64,000 bases of DNA from Daedaleopsis sinensis (GCA_033807695.1 CM066307.1:2418001-2482000); one strand, 5' to 3'; shown: positions 32,504 through 45,275, counted from the first letter of the stretch. Translations and numbers: made by a program. The notes: generated by a model not told the origin, from the sequence alone.

Positions 32504-35185
32504 GTGAGTCGTTACCCTATCGTCTATGCTCATCGCCCGGAATTGATCAAGCTTCAACGTCCTGGCTAGAAGCCGCATGATCGAGATCATTTTGGCACAT
32601 CTTGGCAGAATAAAATTTTGTACATTCGATGAGGATGCATCGTTAGACCTATCTCCGTAGACGCTGGTATGTGAACATCAGCAATCTCTATCCCAAACCC
32701 TAGCGCGGTATCGACTTACATTTCAGGGCCTGGCATCTGTCACACTTGCACCCCTGCGTGGGAGGACTGTACTTCGTATTGTATAAAACGCATGTTACCG
32801 AGTCTTACCTATGGGCAGTCACAGCGGCTTCTATCTCATACTACAACTTTACTCTGGCGCGGATATCGGCGCCCTCGAGAAACACATCGATCGACGACCT
32901 ATCCGCAAGATGTCTTCGGGCGGTCTGATCAGAACACCGAACAAACCTTGCGTGTGTCCCGGGCTCTCAATCTTTGACCATGTCAAACGGCGGGTAAGCG
33001 AATTTGCACCGTTTTCAAGTCGAACCGCGATAATCCCAACTCTGGCCTTCATGAATACCCCCCACGCAATTGCATTCTATCAATCGTCTACAACTTGCAT
33101 CACGATAACGATGACCGAGACGTGACATGCTCTCGTCCGGGCTGTCAATATCGCAGGTCAACGAGGGCGCGCACACTCGCGCTCCGTCCGAACGACAGTT
33201 CAAGATCGCCCCGGGCTGCATGGTCTCCAAGTGTGCCCTCCGCGCGATTATCGCATTCACATCGACGGACCGGAGGACAGGGAGCCGGCTCAGCTGGGCT
33301 TCCATAGCTTCCATACGCATCACTAGCTACCATGGTCGCCTCTCTCACAAGCGAGGACTAGTCATGACCAAACCCAAACCGAACCCTAAGCGCGTTTGAC
33401 TGCACTGCACACCACTCGGGGCACGCCTCCCACTACTGATCGTGTGTTCACTTTCTTATCCGACCAACTCTTTCTACGGCGTGATGCCCGTTGGGGCTGC
33501 AGCTCCGGCAGCTCCGGGTATACGCCCTTCGACGTCCGCGTTTCCCTTTTAGCCCCACCACGGCACCCCAGACCCAATCCGATCCCTAGCATAGGTCGCC
33601 GCACATCTAACGAGAGCTTGCGGGCCAGAGAGGTTGCGCATCAGCGTTCTCCTCCCTCGCCCGACCTCTCCTTATTGGATGCAACAGCAGCAGTGAATCT
33701 GCGCGAACCATTTCGGCTACGCGGTCGTCGCTATGGTCGCCGTCCGCCTTCGTACTCGTATCCGCCGCCGGCACTGCGTCGCACACCACCCCTCAGCTCC
33801 GAAGGCGAAGCTTACGGCTGAAGCTGTCGTCGCGGCCGTCACATGTTGATGTTGTCACATATAAGCTCCAAGGAGGACAGCGCGACTACCGTGACCGCGG
33901 GTCGGGTTGGCTCACGTTCTTCATGATGTGGCTCCGCATCGGGGGCGCGGGCGTGCTGTGCTTATTCAGCTGGCAGATTCGTCGAGCTCCACACGACGTA
34001 GTACGGCAGGCCCCGATTTTCTGCAGAAGAGAAGGCGCTTCTTGTATAGGTAACTACAACTCGCGGCTTTCCACTGACTTTTCTTTGGCAGATATCTGGG
34101 GATTGCCTGCCGTGACATGGATCATCATGATGGTGCTCGAGGAGAGCTTCCACACCCTCGACCTTGGCAGGACGCGCAAGGCTTCGGGATGGCGACCACG
34201 TCGAGCGACAACCTCTCCGCACAGAACGGGGAGCTGTACATCATCGCATAGTTCTTTCCGTTTCGTCGGGCAGTTTACCGTTGGTATTAGCCGCTTGCTG
34301 ACCGGGCGCCGACAGCCAGTGCGTGCTCCTCGAACGCGGGCACGGGTGCGACCCTCCAGCCGGTCATGACGAGGAACCCGGTGACGATCTCCCCCGCCGG
34401 GATTAGCTGAAGCCCGGCATTTGGACGTTGCCCCACGACGTGCACTGGGACTGGCTGCTCAACGGACGTGCGGAGAGTGGATCGACCCGGACCTCCAGCA
34501 CGTCCCCGGCCGGCCGTGGATCGATAAGATGCTGGGCTGCCGTACCTGCTCCAGATGGTCTGCGACATCCTCGCCATACGAGCCGCTAGGTGCTCCTTGG
34601 CGGGCACGCGGCGGCGGAGGTGCTGAGCGGTCTGATTCTGACCTCGACGTTATGGTATGGTTCGTGTGCTGTCAGCGTTCGGATTCATTCGTGCACAGAG
34701 TGTTCGAGCAGGTGCTCCGGGCAGTTAATCCACATCGTGAGTGATCATTAGTATGTCGGCGCAAGCTTCATGTGGAGTGGGCAACGACGAGTGTCACTCG
34801 TATCGGGATATTAGTCTCGGTGTGTGCATTACAGATTGGACACGGACACAGATTCGGAGCTGATTCCAGCCAGAGTGCGACAAAGCACGCGAAAGTGCTC
34901 GAACGCCAAATGACGGCACAAACCATCGTTTCTGGGGTGGTGTAGTGACGTGGCCAGTCTCGCGCTCGAATCCACACTGTCAACCGCTAAGGTAGGCTGA
35001 TCCATTCTGGGTGGCATTGGCCACGCCCGTCTGCTCTTCTGCTATCCATCCATGTTTCGTTTCCCTGGCGGGCGTCCGATGAGTTCGGCGGTGCACCTCG
35101 CAGCTCGGGCACGAGGCTCTCGAGCTCGGCGATTATGTTCCCGGCCCAATCACCTCCGCCCCGTTTGAGCCGGCTTTGACCGCAA
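32504..35185. other. Degraded interval, no supported gene
   Basis: Several frames of 60-150 codons occur on both strands, including a Pro/Arg-rich one at 33396-33821 that lacks an ATG. None shows a domain. Part of it (33.9-35.1 kb) may be further remains of the ABC transporter that follows, but I could not confirm this. Confidence 0.35.
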
Positions 35186-35189
35186 CCAT

Positions 35190-36473
35190 TGCTAACCCAT
35201 TTGGTCATAATACAGCTACAAACCGCCACAGATACTAAGTCAGTCGACGCAGACGCACTCGTCCGCAGTCTCTCTCGGCCGCTTGCTCTACTCTGTCGCA
35301 CACCGGCTATTAGGGTCGCGCCCTCACGAAGATGCGGATGCTCTCTCAAGACGTCTCAAGGCGGCGTACTCCCTCCACTACTTCCATGCCCGCACACGGC
35401 TCGACCTCCCAACCGTTGAGGACCCTATGGCACAGCGCCAGCTCGAGGAGGCGTCATCGCGTCCGAAAGTATCGCATACGACACAGTGATCATGGGCCGG
35501 CAGCATCACAACCCTCCTCCAGGGACGGGACTTGCACTGCTGAGCTTGGAACGTTGACGAGCGACTGGGTCCAATGTGCTCGGGGACGATCAAGGTAGGC
35601 TCATGCCGATTCACGTGCTGACTATGCATAGCATGGGCAGCGGCGACGAAGAACAAGGACTACATCTAAATGGTCGATCATGAACAACATGGAGCATCGC
35701 AAGGAATTTTCATGACCTACGGTGAGCGCGGCGTGTACTGAATACATATAATCTTCATACTCATGCGGTCCCAGAGTTCAAGGAGGTCTCGGAACGCATC
35801 GGGCCCGAATCTATGCCCGTGTTTCTCGCAGTTCTCATCATGGACTGTTTGGCGCCTGTTTGACCCAGACAATCTGAAGGTAGCTCTCAGCGGTGCGCAA
35901 GTTGCGAGTATTTCAAACTGCATGCGCATCGTAGATCAGACGCGCCGTTCCCTGAAGACGCACATAAAATCACACACAGCATCTCGCCCGAGTTCTGGTG
36001 AAGATTAAGCGAGCAGTGCACGAAACGTCTGTACGTGACTGACCGTACAGGAATAGGTACGCTTCGTTCCGGTACCCCGGCTCTGGCCAATATGTGCCTC
36101 GATACGTCTCGTTCAAATTGTCAAGGTTCACAATTCTCAGGCTCGTCGTGCGACTGTACGACGTCGATGAGGGGCAAATCCTGAGTCTTTCATGGCCGCA
36201 ACATCCGGACATCCGTCCTTTTCGAAGACTATGCACACTGTTCCGTGGGTTCTCCTGTTTATTGCCTCGCTGGCTCGTTCTAACCGTCTGTTGCAGATTC
36301 GGGACAACATCGCGCTTCCGGGGGACCCGGCCAACTTCCGTAAGGACGAGCAGGTCCGCACGGTGGCGCAGCTGGGAGGCGCGACGGGGTTCGTTGAGAA
36401 GCTGCCTGAGCAGTTTGAGACATTAATTTCCTGGTTCGGCCGGCGCACGACCACTTCTCGTCTGGCCCGATAG
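35190..36473 (+). pseudogene. ABC transporter remnant
   Basis: Scattered pieces in changing frames recall a basidiomycete ABC exporter. These are ARTRLDLPTVEDPMAQRQLE (about 35400-35450), RLVVRLYDVDEGQIL followed by NIRT (ATP-binding domain after Walker A, about 36130-36210), and IRDNIALPGDPANF then VAQLGGATGFVEKLPEQF (about 36300-36420), the segment that normally follows the Q-loop. The Q-loop region itself is shifted out of frame and no signature motif or Walker B follows, because the sequence ends at 36473. Not functional. Confidence 0.55.
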
Positions 36474-36532
36474 TATGCATTTACCATGCTCCTCCCGGTC
36501 CGAGTCCTGTCTCCGCCAGATTGCTACTACTA

Positions 36533-37521
36533 GTGTGCCGCGAGCACTATTATGTTATGTTTATGTACAGGTACCGGTCACATACTTAGATAGGTCAGTT
36601 GGATTAATGTGAGCCGCATGGTCGGGTCTGTATGTTCGAATCCGGCCGTTGTTGCTCGGGTCAGCGTTAATGTGTTATAGCCGCCGTATATATTTTAGCC
36701 GCCGGTTACGCCAGCGTTCTCAATCCCGGAGTCCTCCCCCTAGCTACCCTCCTCCATCATCATCACCGTGCGGACAGTGAGCACACAGGTTAGCCCGGCG
36801 TGCAGAAATTTGGCAATTTGCCAAATGGACGCATGCAAAGCGCTGCGTGCTCGCTGAAACACGATCTCCAGTTGTCTTCTGGCCACTTCATTTTCGAACA
36901 CGACACCCGCTACGACCGTGACTGGACGCTTGCAATGCACATTGGGGCTACTACTCCTACTGCTGCCTCTCATATCGATTTCTACCGTGACCACCCTGAC
37001 TGCGGTGTAACCGTGGTCGTTCGGGCCTCAAACACAAGTCTCTCCCGTCGCATGCCCAGGTGGTCACCGCTTCGCGAATGCCTCTGGAGGTTATGTGCTG
37101 CAAGTGTGTATTGATCGTCTTCTCGCTCGCTGGTATGGTACCCATCACTCCACAGGAACTGCATGCTTCCTGTAGTAGATGCACGCGAGGTCTGGCCCTG
37201 TGGCGACGCTCTCAAGAGCGACACTGGCAGCTGGTATGAGAGCGGTGAGTCCTCAAGGTGAATGCCGAATTGACAGTGTTCTGACTCTGCTCTGTCGATA
37301 GATGCCTGCGCATCACGATGCTTGGACGCAAACACGATGCAGTGCGAAGGGTTGTAGGTTTCTGTGCCCATATGTGGTAATTCAGATCGACTCGGACAGG
37401 TGAGTTTTACCCGTCACGAGCTTCTTCACCTTGTGTCTCATCCGTTGTTGTCCTCGCTGGTGAGATTATCACTCGGAGAAGGTGGCATAGTCGTTTGGAT
37501 ATACCTAGGGTACGTTCTAGC
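36533..37521 (+). repeat. Repeat R2, copy D (alone, no R1)
   Basis: Full-length match to 18919-19910, with small indels (4 bp near 36745, 6 bp near 36988) and a shorter AT-rich part at the left. The palindrome is at 36808-36826. It shows that R2 moves or is duplicated without R1. A minus-strand frame from the ATG at 37371 (MGTETYNPSHCIVFASKHRD, to 36982) is open in copies B and D. I do not recognise it. Confidence 0.8.
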
Positions 37522-38113
37522 AGGGCATGTCCCAATCCATGGAGCATCTCCGCCTAGTTGGCCAGTGCATTTGTGATTGCGAACCAGTAGTCCTTGTGCA
37601 GGCGCAGACGCGTCCTGAAGCTCGATGCGCAACCGTCGGGCCCGCCGAAGATGGAGCTGCGTTCGTCAACGCTTGGCTCAGGCATGCGGTGATCTCCACA
37701 TACATATGACCGTCTCCACAGTGCGGCGTCGGAGTATTGCTCGACCCTTTCGAGTCTGACAGCTGCAGCACGCCTTCGGCTTGAGCTCCACACAACATGG
37801 GTGGTGGCAATATCACAACGGCGAGGCGCAGTCCTTCCATGCTGAATGGACCTCGCAGCGCCCCGACCATATTTGACAGCTACATGGCGTGGTCTCGCCA
37901 CGCAGAATGCACTCTTCCTGAAGCGCAATGACCCTGAAAAAGTTCTCGTGGGTACTGCACACGTGTAGTAGGGTCATTTCATGTCACCGAAAGACATCTC
38001 CCGGGCTCTCAGCTCCATTGTTCGGCCGAGAGGACGCCGTACAACTACTAATACAGTGGTGTTTCCGCAGTACTCGTCCCTCCCCATTGTCTGCTCTCAT
38101 AGTTTCGTTCACC
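37522..38113. other. Interval upstream of the DUF6698 gene
   Basis: No supported gene. The final 60 bp before 38114 include a CT-rich stretch likely to be the leader of the following gene. Confidence 0.35.
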
Positions 38114-39601
38114 ATGGACCACCGTGGCGATGAGAATTCTCCCCCCTCCCTTATGCAACTCTCGTCCACCCACTCGCAATCTTCCACTCACAAACGTAAA
38201 GCTGCTCCAGCCATTGGTCTACCACCCCGAAAGCGACCGCAGTGAGTATCGTGATACTCAGATTTCCCGTTGCGCTGAGCGATATGACTACAGGAAGGCA
38301 GCAGCCGATGTATACCACTGGCGGGGTCGCCACTTCGGTCGAACCATTCACGCATTCATGAATATCAACACGTTGATTACCAACGGCGCCGTGTTCATGG
38401 CTGATATAGCGAACGGCGACCGTATCGAAGACAGGTCTCAAGAGTCAGTGACACTTTCCTCAATTCCGTTACCCTCTCTGATGACACTGCTTCAAATCAG
38501 AGAGCGTCTCGAGTTTGATGTCTTCCAGCAGCTGCTCGTGCTCATGCCTGACATCAAGATGGCACTCGACGAAGGCACGCTCGACGCTCAACGAATCCTT
38601 CAGATCGGCAACAGTGTAAGCTGAGTCTCGAACGTGCAGTGTCTATCGCTAACCCAATGGCAGGTCCAAACCGGCGCATCCAGTGCTCGTAGCGATGACA
38701 TCAAGACGCTTAAAATCGCTATCCTCGACTGGATCACCCCCGACCAATCCAAAGGACTGGTTCCTCACATTCCGAGGAACCAAATGACGTGCCGTGGGTT
38801 CAACCATGAGGCGACTGGGAGACCCCTGTGTCCTGCCGGATTAAATTACCAACTGTACGTTTCTATCGTTGTGCTTCAAGTCCATGCTCCTCTGACCGCC
38901 TTTCGCCCAGGGTCAAAGACGCTCTTCGCAACAATAAGCTGGTAGTGGCGGGAGACCAATGGCCCATCTTCCTCTATCGGGGCTACACTTACAACCCGGA
39001 CGCTCCCTGGGATGGCCTTCTACAGGGTCAGCTCCTTCTGAACGTACGTGTCGCGCTTTGTTATTATCGCGGACGGTCCTCACGTATCTGCAGGGGATGC
39101 GACATGTGTTCTGCTCTCCTAGCTCCGTGACACAAGACACCAAAGCCACGAAGGCCGGTAATGCACAGCTCCATGGCATGAAGGCAGTGACTCCTGCCTC
39201 GTTATGTTACGTCGCTATGTTGGTGAGTACGGAAGTCTTGATTGGATGCTAGGTATACTGAATGCCCGCTCAGGTGCGCTTCGTCCTTAGCTCAGCATCA
39301 AGCTTTAACCGCGGGGATGCACAGACCGACTCTGAGCTGTTCTACAACAGCCTGTTCAACTTCATCATTGACCCTGCCGAACGCGAGAACCTCAATCGAC
39401 TCCTCATCTGGTGGAACCGGTAGGTCCCCTGACACCTACTCGCACTAGAATTGGTCGGCAGTCAGCTCAAGTCACTACTTTTCTAGCGCGTTGTTCCCGC
39501 ATGCCGTTACATCCATGCGTGCACCTACAGAGAACAGCGCTCTGGCCAGACTTCTCAAGGCTCGGGAAGCGCGTATGAGACAGGCAGACCATAGTCGTTG
39601 A
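38114..39601 (+). CDS. DUF6698 family protein
   Basis: Seven exons connect in frame: 38114-38241, 38294-38615, 38664-38854, 38911-39043, 39094-39222, 39274-39419 and 39487-39601 (TGA). The N-terminus is Ser-rich with a basic patch (PPRKRPQKAA). The domain follows: IHAFMNINTLITNG; KTLKIAILDWITPD; GDQWPIFLYRGYTYNPDAPW; HVFCSPSSV; GNAQLHGMKAVTPASLCYVA; VRFVLSSASSFNRGDAQTDS; ELFYNSLFNFIIDP; ending LLIWWNRALFPH. The order GNAxxHGMxxVTPxSxxYxA, RFxLSS, FYN, WWNRxxFP is what I recall for DUF6698, a fungal domain of unknown function abundant in Agaricomycetes. No stop or frameshift is seen, so the gene looks intact. A nuclear role is only a guess from the basic N-terminus. Confidence 0.75.
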
Positions 39602-40945
39602 TCACTGCTTGGATGCCGTGTCATATTAGCTAGAAGCCCTCACGATACGTTGACGCTTGTTTTGTACTACATCGATGAATTCGATGTTTCTTGCCTGTCC
39701 CGTCAGTGCAACCCGATGTGTCCCGTGATGTTGTTCACCGGTGAAATCCTTCGTATGAATCATCTCCGTCACCATCCCCAGCTATATGGAGCTACAACGT
39801 AGGACAGGGATTCCCGCTGCTGAGTAACAACGCCCCCAGTCTCACACGAGCTTTCTCCCATGGTATATCTCTTCGTTTGCCCTTCCTATCCACCACGCGT
39901 GCTATGCTCATGGTCGGATGACTTCTGCCTCAGGTTTTGTCTCCGATACGTTGTTAACACTCTCACTTGTCGAGAGGCGTCACACAAGGCCTGCTATCAC
40001 GATCATGTACCAATGCAGTTCTGACTCAATTTTACATATGTGGACTCCTTAACACAGCTGCGTAGACTGCACTAGCTGATGAGACTGATGCGTCTCATGA
40101 AGTACAGCACGATGTACAGGCGAGCAAGACACCCCATTTCAATACTACAGAAACACAGCATCCGATGGGTGAAAGGCCTAAGGAAAGGCGAATAGACCCA
40201 TGTCGTCCGACGATGCACGTCCGCCTCCTCAAGCACATCACTCAACTGCGACGCATATGAGCGAAAGACCAGTTTAGACAGTTGCTGCGAGGATAAAGCA
40301 ATTGTAGCGTTCTCATGACTAGCTTCAGGTAGCCCCTCAAGCATCAACATATATTTCCTCACGAGACGTTAAGGGGTTTCGAGGACTCAACTCTTCTCAA
40401 GATGATGGGGTTACCGCAAATTGTTACTCGGACAATATTCCCCAAACTAGAAATGCATGCTACGAGTAAGCGTCTAGCTTGATCTTGCCGTGGGTGCCAT
40501 ATTGCTAATCCCTCCATGCCGCAGACTATGGCGTTGGAAGAACTAGTGATACCATCTGAGATGCGAGGCCGAGTTTTTGCCGCCGGAATGCATTGGAGCT
40601 GAATTGCACAGACCGCAAATAGGCACACTGAGACCATGGAAGCAGACAGCTCCTTCATGACTCTATCATCCTGCAAGGCACGCACGAGCCGAGTTTGACA
40701 GCTTTCTCCCCTTTGATACAATGCTCACCCAAGAAATTTGGGCAGGCGTTAGGCGTGAGAACTATCTTCCAGGGTCTACTCAAGATCACTAACTGTCGTC
40801 AGTGACAATGAGACTCCAAAATCACGGTACGGGATCTGCTCCCTAAATTGATATGATTGTCAATAGCTTCTAGTATGTATGGAAGACCATGCTTGACTGT
40901 GCTCAGGATGCCGTGGGGTGACACGGAAGTGGGATCTGGTTCCCC
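39602..40945. other. Interval with two adjoining minus-strand frames of unknown nature
   Basis: Minus-strand frames at 40359-40721 (120 codons) and 40072-40362 (96 codons) adjoin in the same direction. They might be exons of one gene, but neither shows a domain and no clear splice join was found. The rest is non-coding as far as I can see. Confidence 0.3.
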
Positions 40946-41360
40946 GGGAGCCGTCATGGGGCGTTAGAGCGAGCGCCACGCTCCGTTGTAAGATGGCTGC
41001 GCAGGACTGTGGTGGATCGCTGATGGAGTTGTTCTGCTGCGGAAGTGAGAGGAGGCTGCGCATGGACGTCCGGACGGCGCACGCGGGGAAGCGGGGTCGC
41101 GCAGACGTCTCCAGCTCGACGCTGACTGTATTGGGTCCATCGCCAGGTCTTGCGGCGCAGTAGGGTTGGCACCGGGGCCCTTGGGAGCCGTCGCGGTGCG
41201 TTGGAGCGGACGCGGCGCGCCGGGGAGGGAAGGTCGTGGTGAGCAGTCCGGCGCGCGGTGACAGCTGGGTACCGCGCCGATGGAGTTGCTCCGCTGCGGA
41301 AGTGAGAGGAGGATGGGCATGGACGTCCGGACGGTGCGCGCAGGCAAGCGGGGTCGCGAC
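40946..41360. repeat. Diverged tandem duplication, GC-rich
   Basis: Two units, about 40946-41100 and 41183-41360, begin with GGGAGCCGTC. They share GATGGAGTTG...GCTGCGGAAGTGAGAGGAGG and ATGGACGTCCGGACG, ending GCGGGGTCGC, with an offset of 237-257 bp. The GC-rich composition leaves all six frames largely open, so the long minus-strand frames here are not taken as genes. Confidence 0.6.
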
Positions 41361-42059
41361 GGCGTGTCCGACAGGTCGACCCCACTGGTCGGGACTTGGG
41401 AAGGCCTCACGGAAGGGGGCGCTTCGCCACCGCTCCCTACGCGTCGGTTCAGCGCTTGCGACCGCGAGCTGGCAAATACGACTCGGTCGCGCATCCATCC
41501 TTCCCCGCGAGGGGCATCCCGGTCTGAGGCAGTTGGCCTCGGTAGGGTCATAGGTAGCGTCCCTCCCCCGACGCCCCTCCCTCTCCGCATGCCGCGCGCG
41601 CTCTCCCTCTGCCGTTCGCGGCGCGTGCTCACCCCCGCCACTTCGCCCTCTCGCCTCACTGTCGGAATGCCTAGCGAGGTTTGGATTGCATTGTAAACTC
41701 GCGTGTCATAATGATATAAACTACACCACGTATGTGCATGTCCATGACAAACACTTCATTATATTGTCTTGTACAAGTCCCATGGGGGGTCCGATGGTGG
41801 CACATGGTACGCCACCTTCTCCTGGTATTGCTTGCATGCCATTGACCATGTTTCCGAAGGTCAATCAATGTAAGTCATCGATCGAGTCCCTTGGGTGTTC
41901 CGTACTTAACTTGTCGCCGGAAGTTATTTCCCCTCGTATCCGTGAGTATTCGATGCTTCATCTTCTAGCGAGGCAACACTAACTTATACTTAGGGCATTG
42001 TCATGACTGCGAGCCAGAGGTTAGCAAAATACCTATGAGTGATTCGTCACCGAGCTTAG
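41361..42059. other. Interval upstream of a DUF6534 gene
   Basis: The N-terminal half expected for the DUF6534 gene to the right cannot be found here. It may have been deleted or be too diverged to read. Confidence 0.35.
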
Positions 42060-43484
42060 CAATATCGACTCTAGCTTCTTCGCTCGTCGCGTATGGGTTC
42101 GTGAGTACTAATTCTATATACATCACCTCTGAACACACTTACAGTCGCTTGTAGTTGGACCTCGCTATAGGCTCCTCGTTGCCTTCGCGGTCGGTAGTCC
42201 TCCCTCACTCACACGATGGCGACTAACGAGAAGTAAATCCAGGCTGCTCTATGCATCCTCGAAATGGGTGAGTACGCTATATAACAAGCTACTTCCATCT
42301 TGATCTTCAAACACGTTGGCACTTGCACTAGGGTTCTTTGCGGGTATGTGCAAGCATTGCGCTATGCCAATGATGGCCATTGCTGACAATCTGTATTAGC
42401 GGCTACGGCTGAAGCGTCAGTATACCTCTAAGTTGATAATCAGTGACTAACGTGAATTGCCTCTCAGCTTTATCATACCGACATTCGAGGGCTTTAAACG
42501 GGTCACAGTAAGTGGTACGGAGGCTCGGCAATGACTTCCCAGTTTCCTTACATATGTCACAGTGGCTCGTTTCCACTGGATCAACAATGGCAGTGACGGC
42601 TGATATCCTATTGACCGCTGCCCTCATTTACATCCTCAAACGAAGTCGCACCGGTGTAAGACGGTCAGTAGCTGCATTATATGTGTCGTTACTTCGAAAT
42701 CCTCATGTATATCTCCAGAACCGACTCGATGTTAGATGTCATGGTCATGTATTCGATCAACACCGGTGAGACGCTCCACTTAACCATGACCTCCGCCTTC
42801 TGATTGATGCCCGCCAGGTCTCTTTACTGGGTAAGCGACATGCGTGAAGAGATTCTTGGTAACTAACGAGGACAAAACATAGCATCTTCAACCTGCTCTC
42901 TCTATTGTTTGTGCGTGTCATCTCGGCCGATAGCGGAGGTATGCTCACGAAAGCGGCCCGCTTGCAGGCATTTGTTCGCCCTGGGGACCTCATATACATT
43001 GGCATCGGTATTCCCGGAACAAAGAGTATGTTTGCCTTGATCGTCTCGCTATAGCTAACGTGTTTCTATAGTGTATGCAAACACACTACTCGCTGCGTAA
43101 GTTCGTATTTTCGGGAGATCACTATATGCTGACCTCCTTGGTCAAGATTGAATTCGCGGAAGTTCCTCAAGGAGAAATGCTCCGGTCCATTCATTGACAC
43201 GTCGCCTTTCGGATTAAGCAATCTACCAGCTACCCAACAAAGGTCGGAGGAGCTCAGCGCTCCACATCCAGTGCGCCGTGTACAGGGCCCTGTGAGCAAT
43301 ATCAAACAACTTGCTCATACCAGTATCTCTACTAACACCTTCGTTCAACCAGTTTGATCCTACCCTCACAACCGAGTCAGAGGTTCTTGAGCTTACAACA
43401 AAGCCAAAGCCTCTCTGCGTCCAGTCAGACCTCTACGTGAACGAGCTATCTGAATACCAGAACCGAGTTGCTCACGCGTTCTGA
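42060..43484 (+). CDS. DUF6534 membrane protein, 5' part missing
   Basis: Many small exons. SSFFARRVW ends near 42101. GPRYRLLVAFA follows an acceptor near 42150. Then come two very short exons (ALCILEMG; AATAEAS), then the conserved block WLVSTGSTMAVTADILLTAA-LIYILKRSRTGVRR (about 42563-42664). Next are DVMVMYSINTG, SIFNLLSLLFV, GDLIYIGIGIPG and VYANTLLAAL-NSRKFLKEK across introns, and a final exon FDPTLTTESEVLELTTKP ending TGA at 43484. DUF6534 proteins are predicted seven-helix membrane proteins, very numerous in basidiomycetes, of unknown function. The region before SFFARRV normally supplies the first helices and is not recognisable, so this copy may be truncated. Two related copies occur at 46.1-47.4 kb and 61.9-64 kb. 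Confidence 0.65.
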
Positions 43485-44099
43485 CTCTAATTCGTACACA
43501 CAGGCTTCTGGGTACTGTGTGTATCTCGTATGTCCTGGCTTATGTTGCGCCGATACTGCTTACTTTCTAAGTACCGGCCATAACAACTTCTCTCCGTTTG
43601 ACTTATATGTTTGTAATCTAGCCAATTTGACTGCCGAACTTGTTGTACACATTGAGTAACCTATAATAGTCATCGTAAAAGATTAACCCAGCGCCGGTAT
43701 CGTTTCATTTCTCACTGTCTCGCAGCGAATCTAGTGAAACGCGGACTAACCCGTTCGACGGTCAGTGGAATTGACCCAAGTGCAAATTGAAGTACTCGTA
43801 CTACCTCTGTAGCAGTCAAGCCTAGGAGGAGGATGCATAGGAGGGATCAGTAGGGCGGACGCCCTGCAAGAGCCGCTCGGCAAATGCCGGTTATCCGCCA
43901 GCACATCGGACTTGCATCGGACATCTCTTTCAACTTTTCAACTTACTCTTGGTCTCGTACCATGATTAATCCTCTACTGGGAGTCGACTGTAAGCTGTAG
44001 CTACTCCTCTCACGCACCTGCGGCAGAGCTTCCTCCTGGCGCCTGAACGTTACATTGAAACGCTTCTGGATCGGTAAGAATCTCGCACTGACCTGAACA
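43485..44099. other. Interval upstream of the MFS remnant
   Basis: The N-terminal helices of the MFS transporter would be expected here but are not readable. No other gene seen. Confidence 0.35.
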
Positions 44100-45275
44100 G
44101 TGGTATCACAATCATAGTCGGTAGTACCATTTCGCTGCTGATCGCGATGACTTGGGGTGGTCTTCGTCTCCCTTGGGGCTCGGCGCATGTTCTCGCACCT
44201 CTCATCGTTGGTGCCATCGGCCTTGTTGCGTTCTTTGTGTACGACTCGAAGATCTGGTCCTGACCTTCCTGCACAGGTCACGAGTTATCTCTTCATCAAT
44301 CGCACAACTCTGAGAGGGTTAGTCACCATTTCATTCCTGGGAGGTCTAGTCACTGAGTATATACCGCAGGTACTATATCTGGGAAAGTTATGTCACGGTA
44401 TTGTGAGCCTTGGTGTTATTTGTGAGTATCGTCGCAGACTATTCTGCGGGGCAGCTGCTGACGATATCCATGTGTGCATCCCTTAGACTACCTTCCCGTC
44501 TACTTCCAGGCTGTGCGCGACGTGTCGCCCATTGGGTCGGGCGTCGACATCTTCCCCTTCACGCTCACTATCCCGGTCGCGGCCATCATCGCCGGCAGGT
44601 CTGTGAAGTCTTGGCTGGATCTGCTGTCTCATCGGCTTCGGCGTGCTCTCGACGGTGACCGAGAAAAGCTTGCGCGCGCAATACATCGCGACGCAGATCC
44701 CTGCGGGCATCGGCATTGGCATGAATTGGGTCGCAAGGCAGTTCCCAATCCTCGTCCCGCTTTCGGTCTCGAACAGCGCACACGCGCTCGGCTTCCACGT
44801 CTTCACCAGGCGGTTCGCGCAGGTACGTCGTCCGCCGCTCGTCGTCGACGGCACTTTGTTCTGCGCATGGCAGCATGTATCTGACGTCCGTTGTGCGCAA
44901 CCCCACACAGCTTCGGCATCGCGATCGGAGAACGTACTGCTGCGGGAGCTGCCGCCCGACTTTGTGTGCACGCTCCCGCAGGGCGTCGAGATCGCGTACG
45001 CGCTCATCCCACAGATCCCGGGGCTCGAGCAGCCGTTCAAGGACGAGGTGCGGCACACGTTCGCGCGCGCGACGCAGCTCGTGTGGCGCGTCATGATCGG
45101 CGTATCCGCCGCGGGCCTGCTCTCGTGCCTGCTCATGCGCGAGGAGGAGCTCCGGACGGACATGGACGAGAAGTGGGGCTTGCAGGAGCGCGAGCGCGAG
45201 CGCGAACGGAACAAGTCTGCTGGTCAGCTCGAGGCGGGCTCAAAGGAGGCCGACGCCGACTCCTCGTCAAAGTGA
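44100..45275 (+). pseudogene. MFS transporter (DHA2/DHA14-like) remnant, C-terminal half
   Basis: Clear pieces of a drug:H+ antiporter-type permease: GITIIVGSTISLLIAMTWGG and VLAPLIVGAIGLVAFFVY; SYLFINRTTLRG; YLPVYFQAVRDVSPIGSGVD and IPVAAIIAG; GFGVLSTVTEKSLRAQYIAT and IPAGIGIGMNW; SFGIAIGER; LPPDFVCTLPQGVEIAYALI; and a C-terminal tail ending EADADSSSK at 45275. They lie in different frames, with breaks near 44262 (in-frame stop), near 44605 and near 44930, none of which a normal intron explains. The first six or so helices are not found upstream. It is probably dead. Its position near the oxidoreductase and PKS suggests it once served that locus as an exporter; this is inference only. Confidence 0.68.

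Noticed and set aside
33396..33821. 141-codon plus-strand frame, Pro/Arg-rich
   Set aside because: No ATG start, low complexity, no domain, and no splice partners.
40860..41659. Overlapping minus-strand frames of 140-230 codons
   Set aside because: They lie in the GC-rich tandem duplication, are Arg/Pro/Ser-rich in several frames, and show no domain or clear start.
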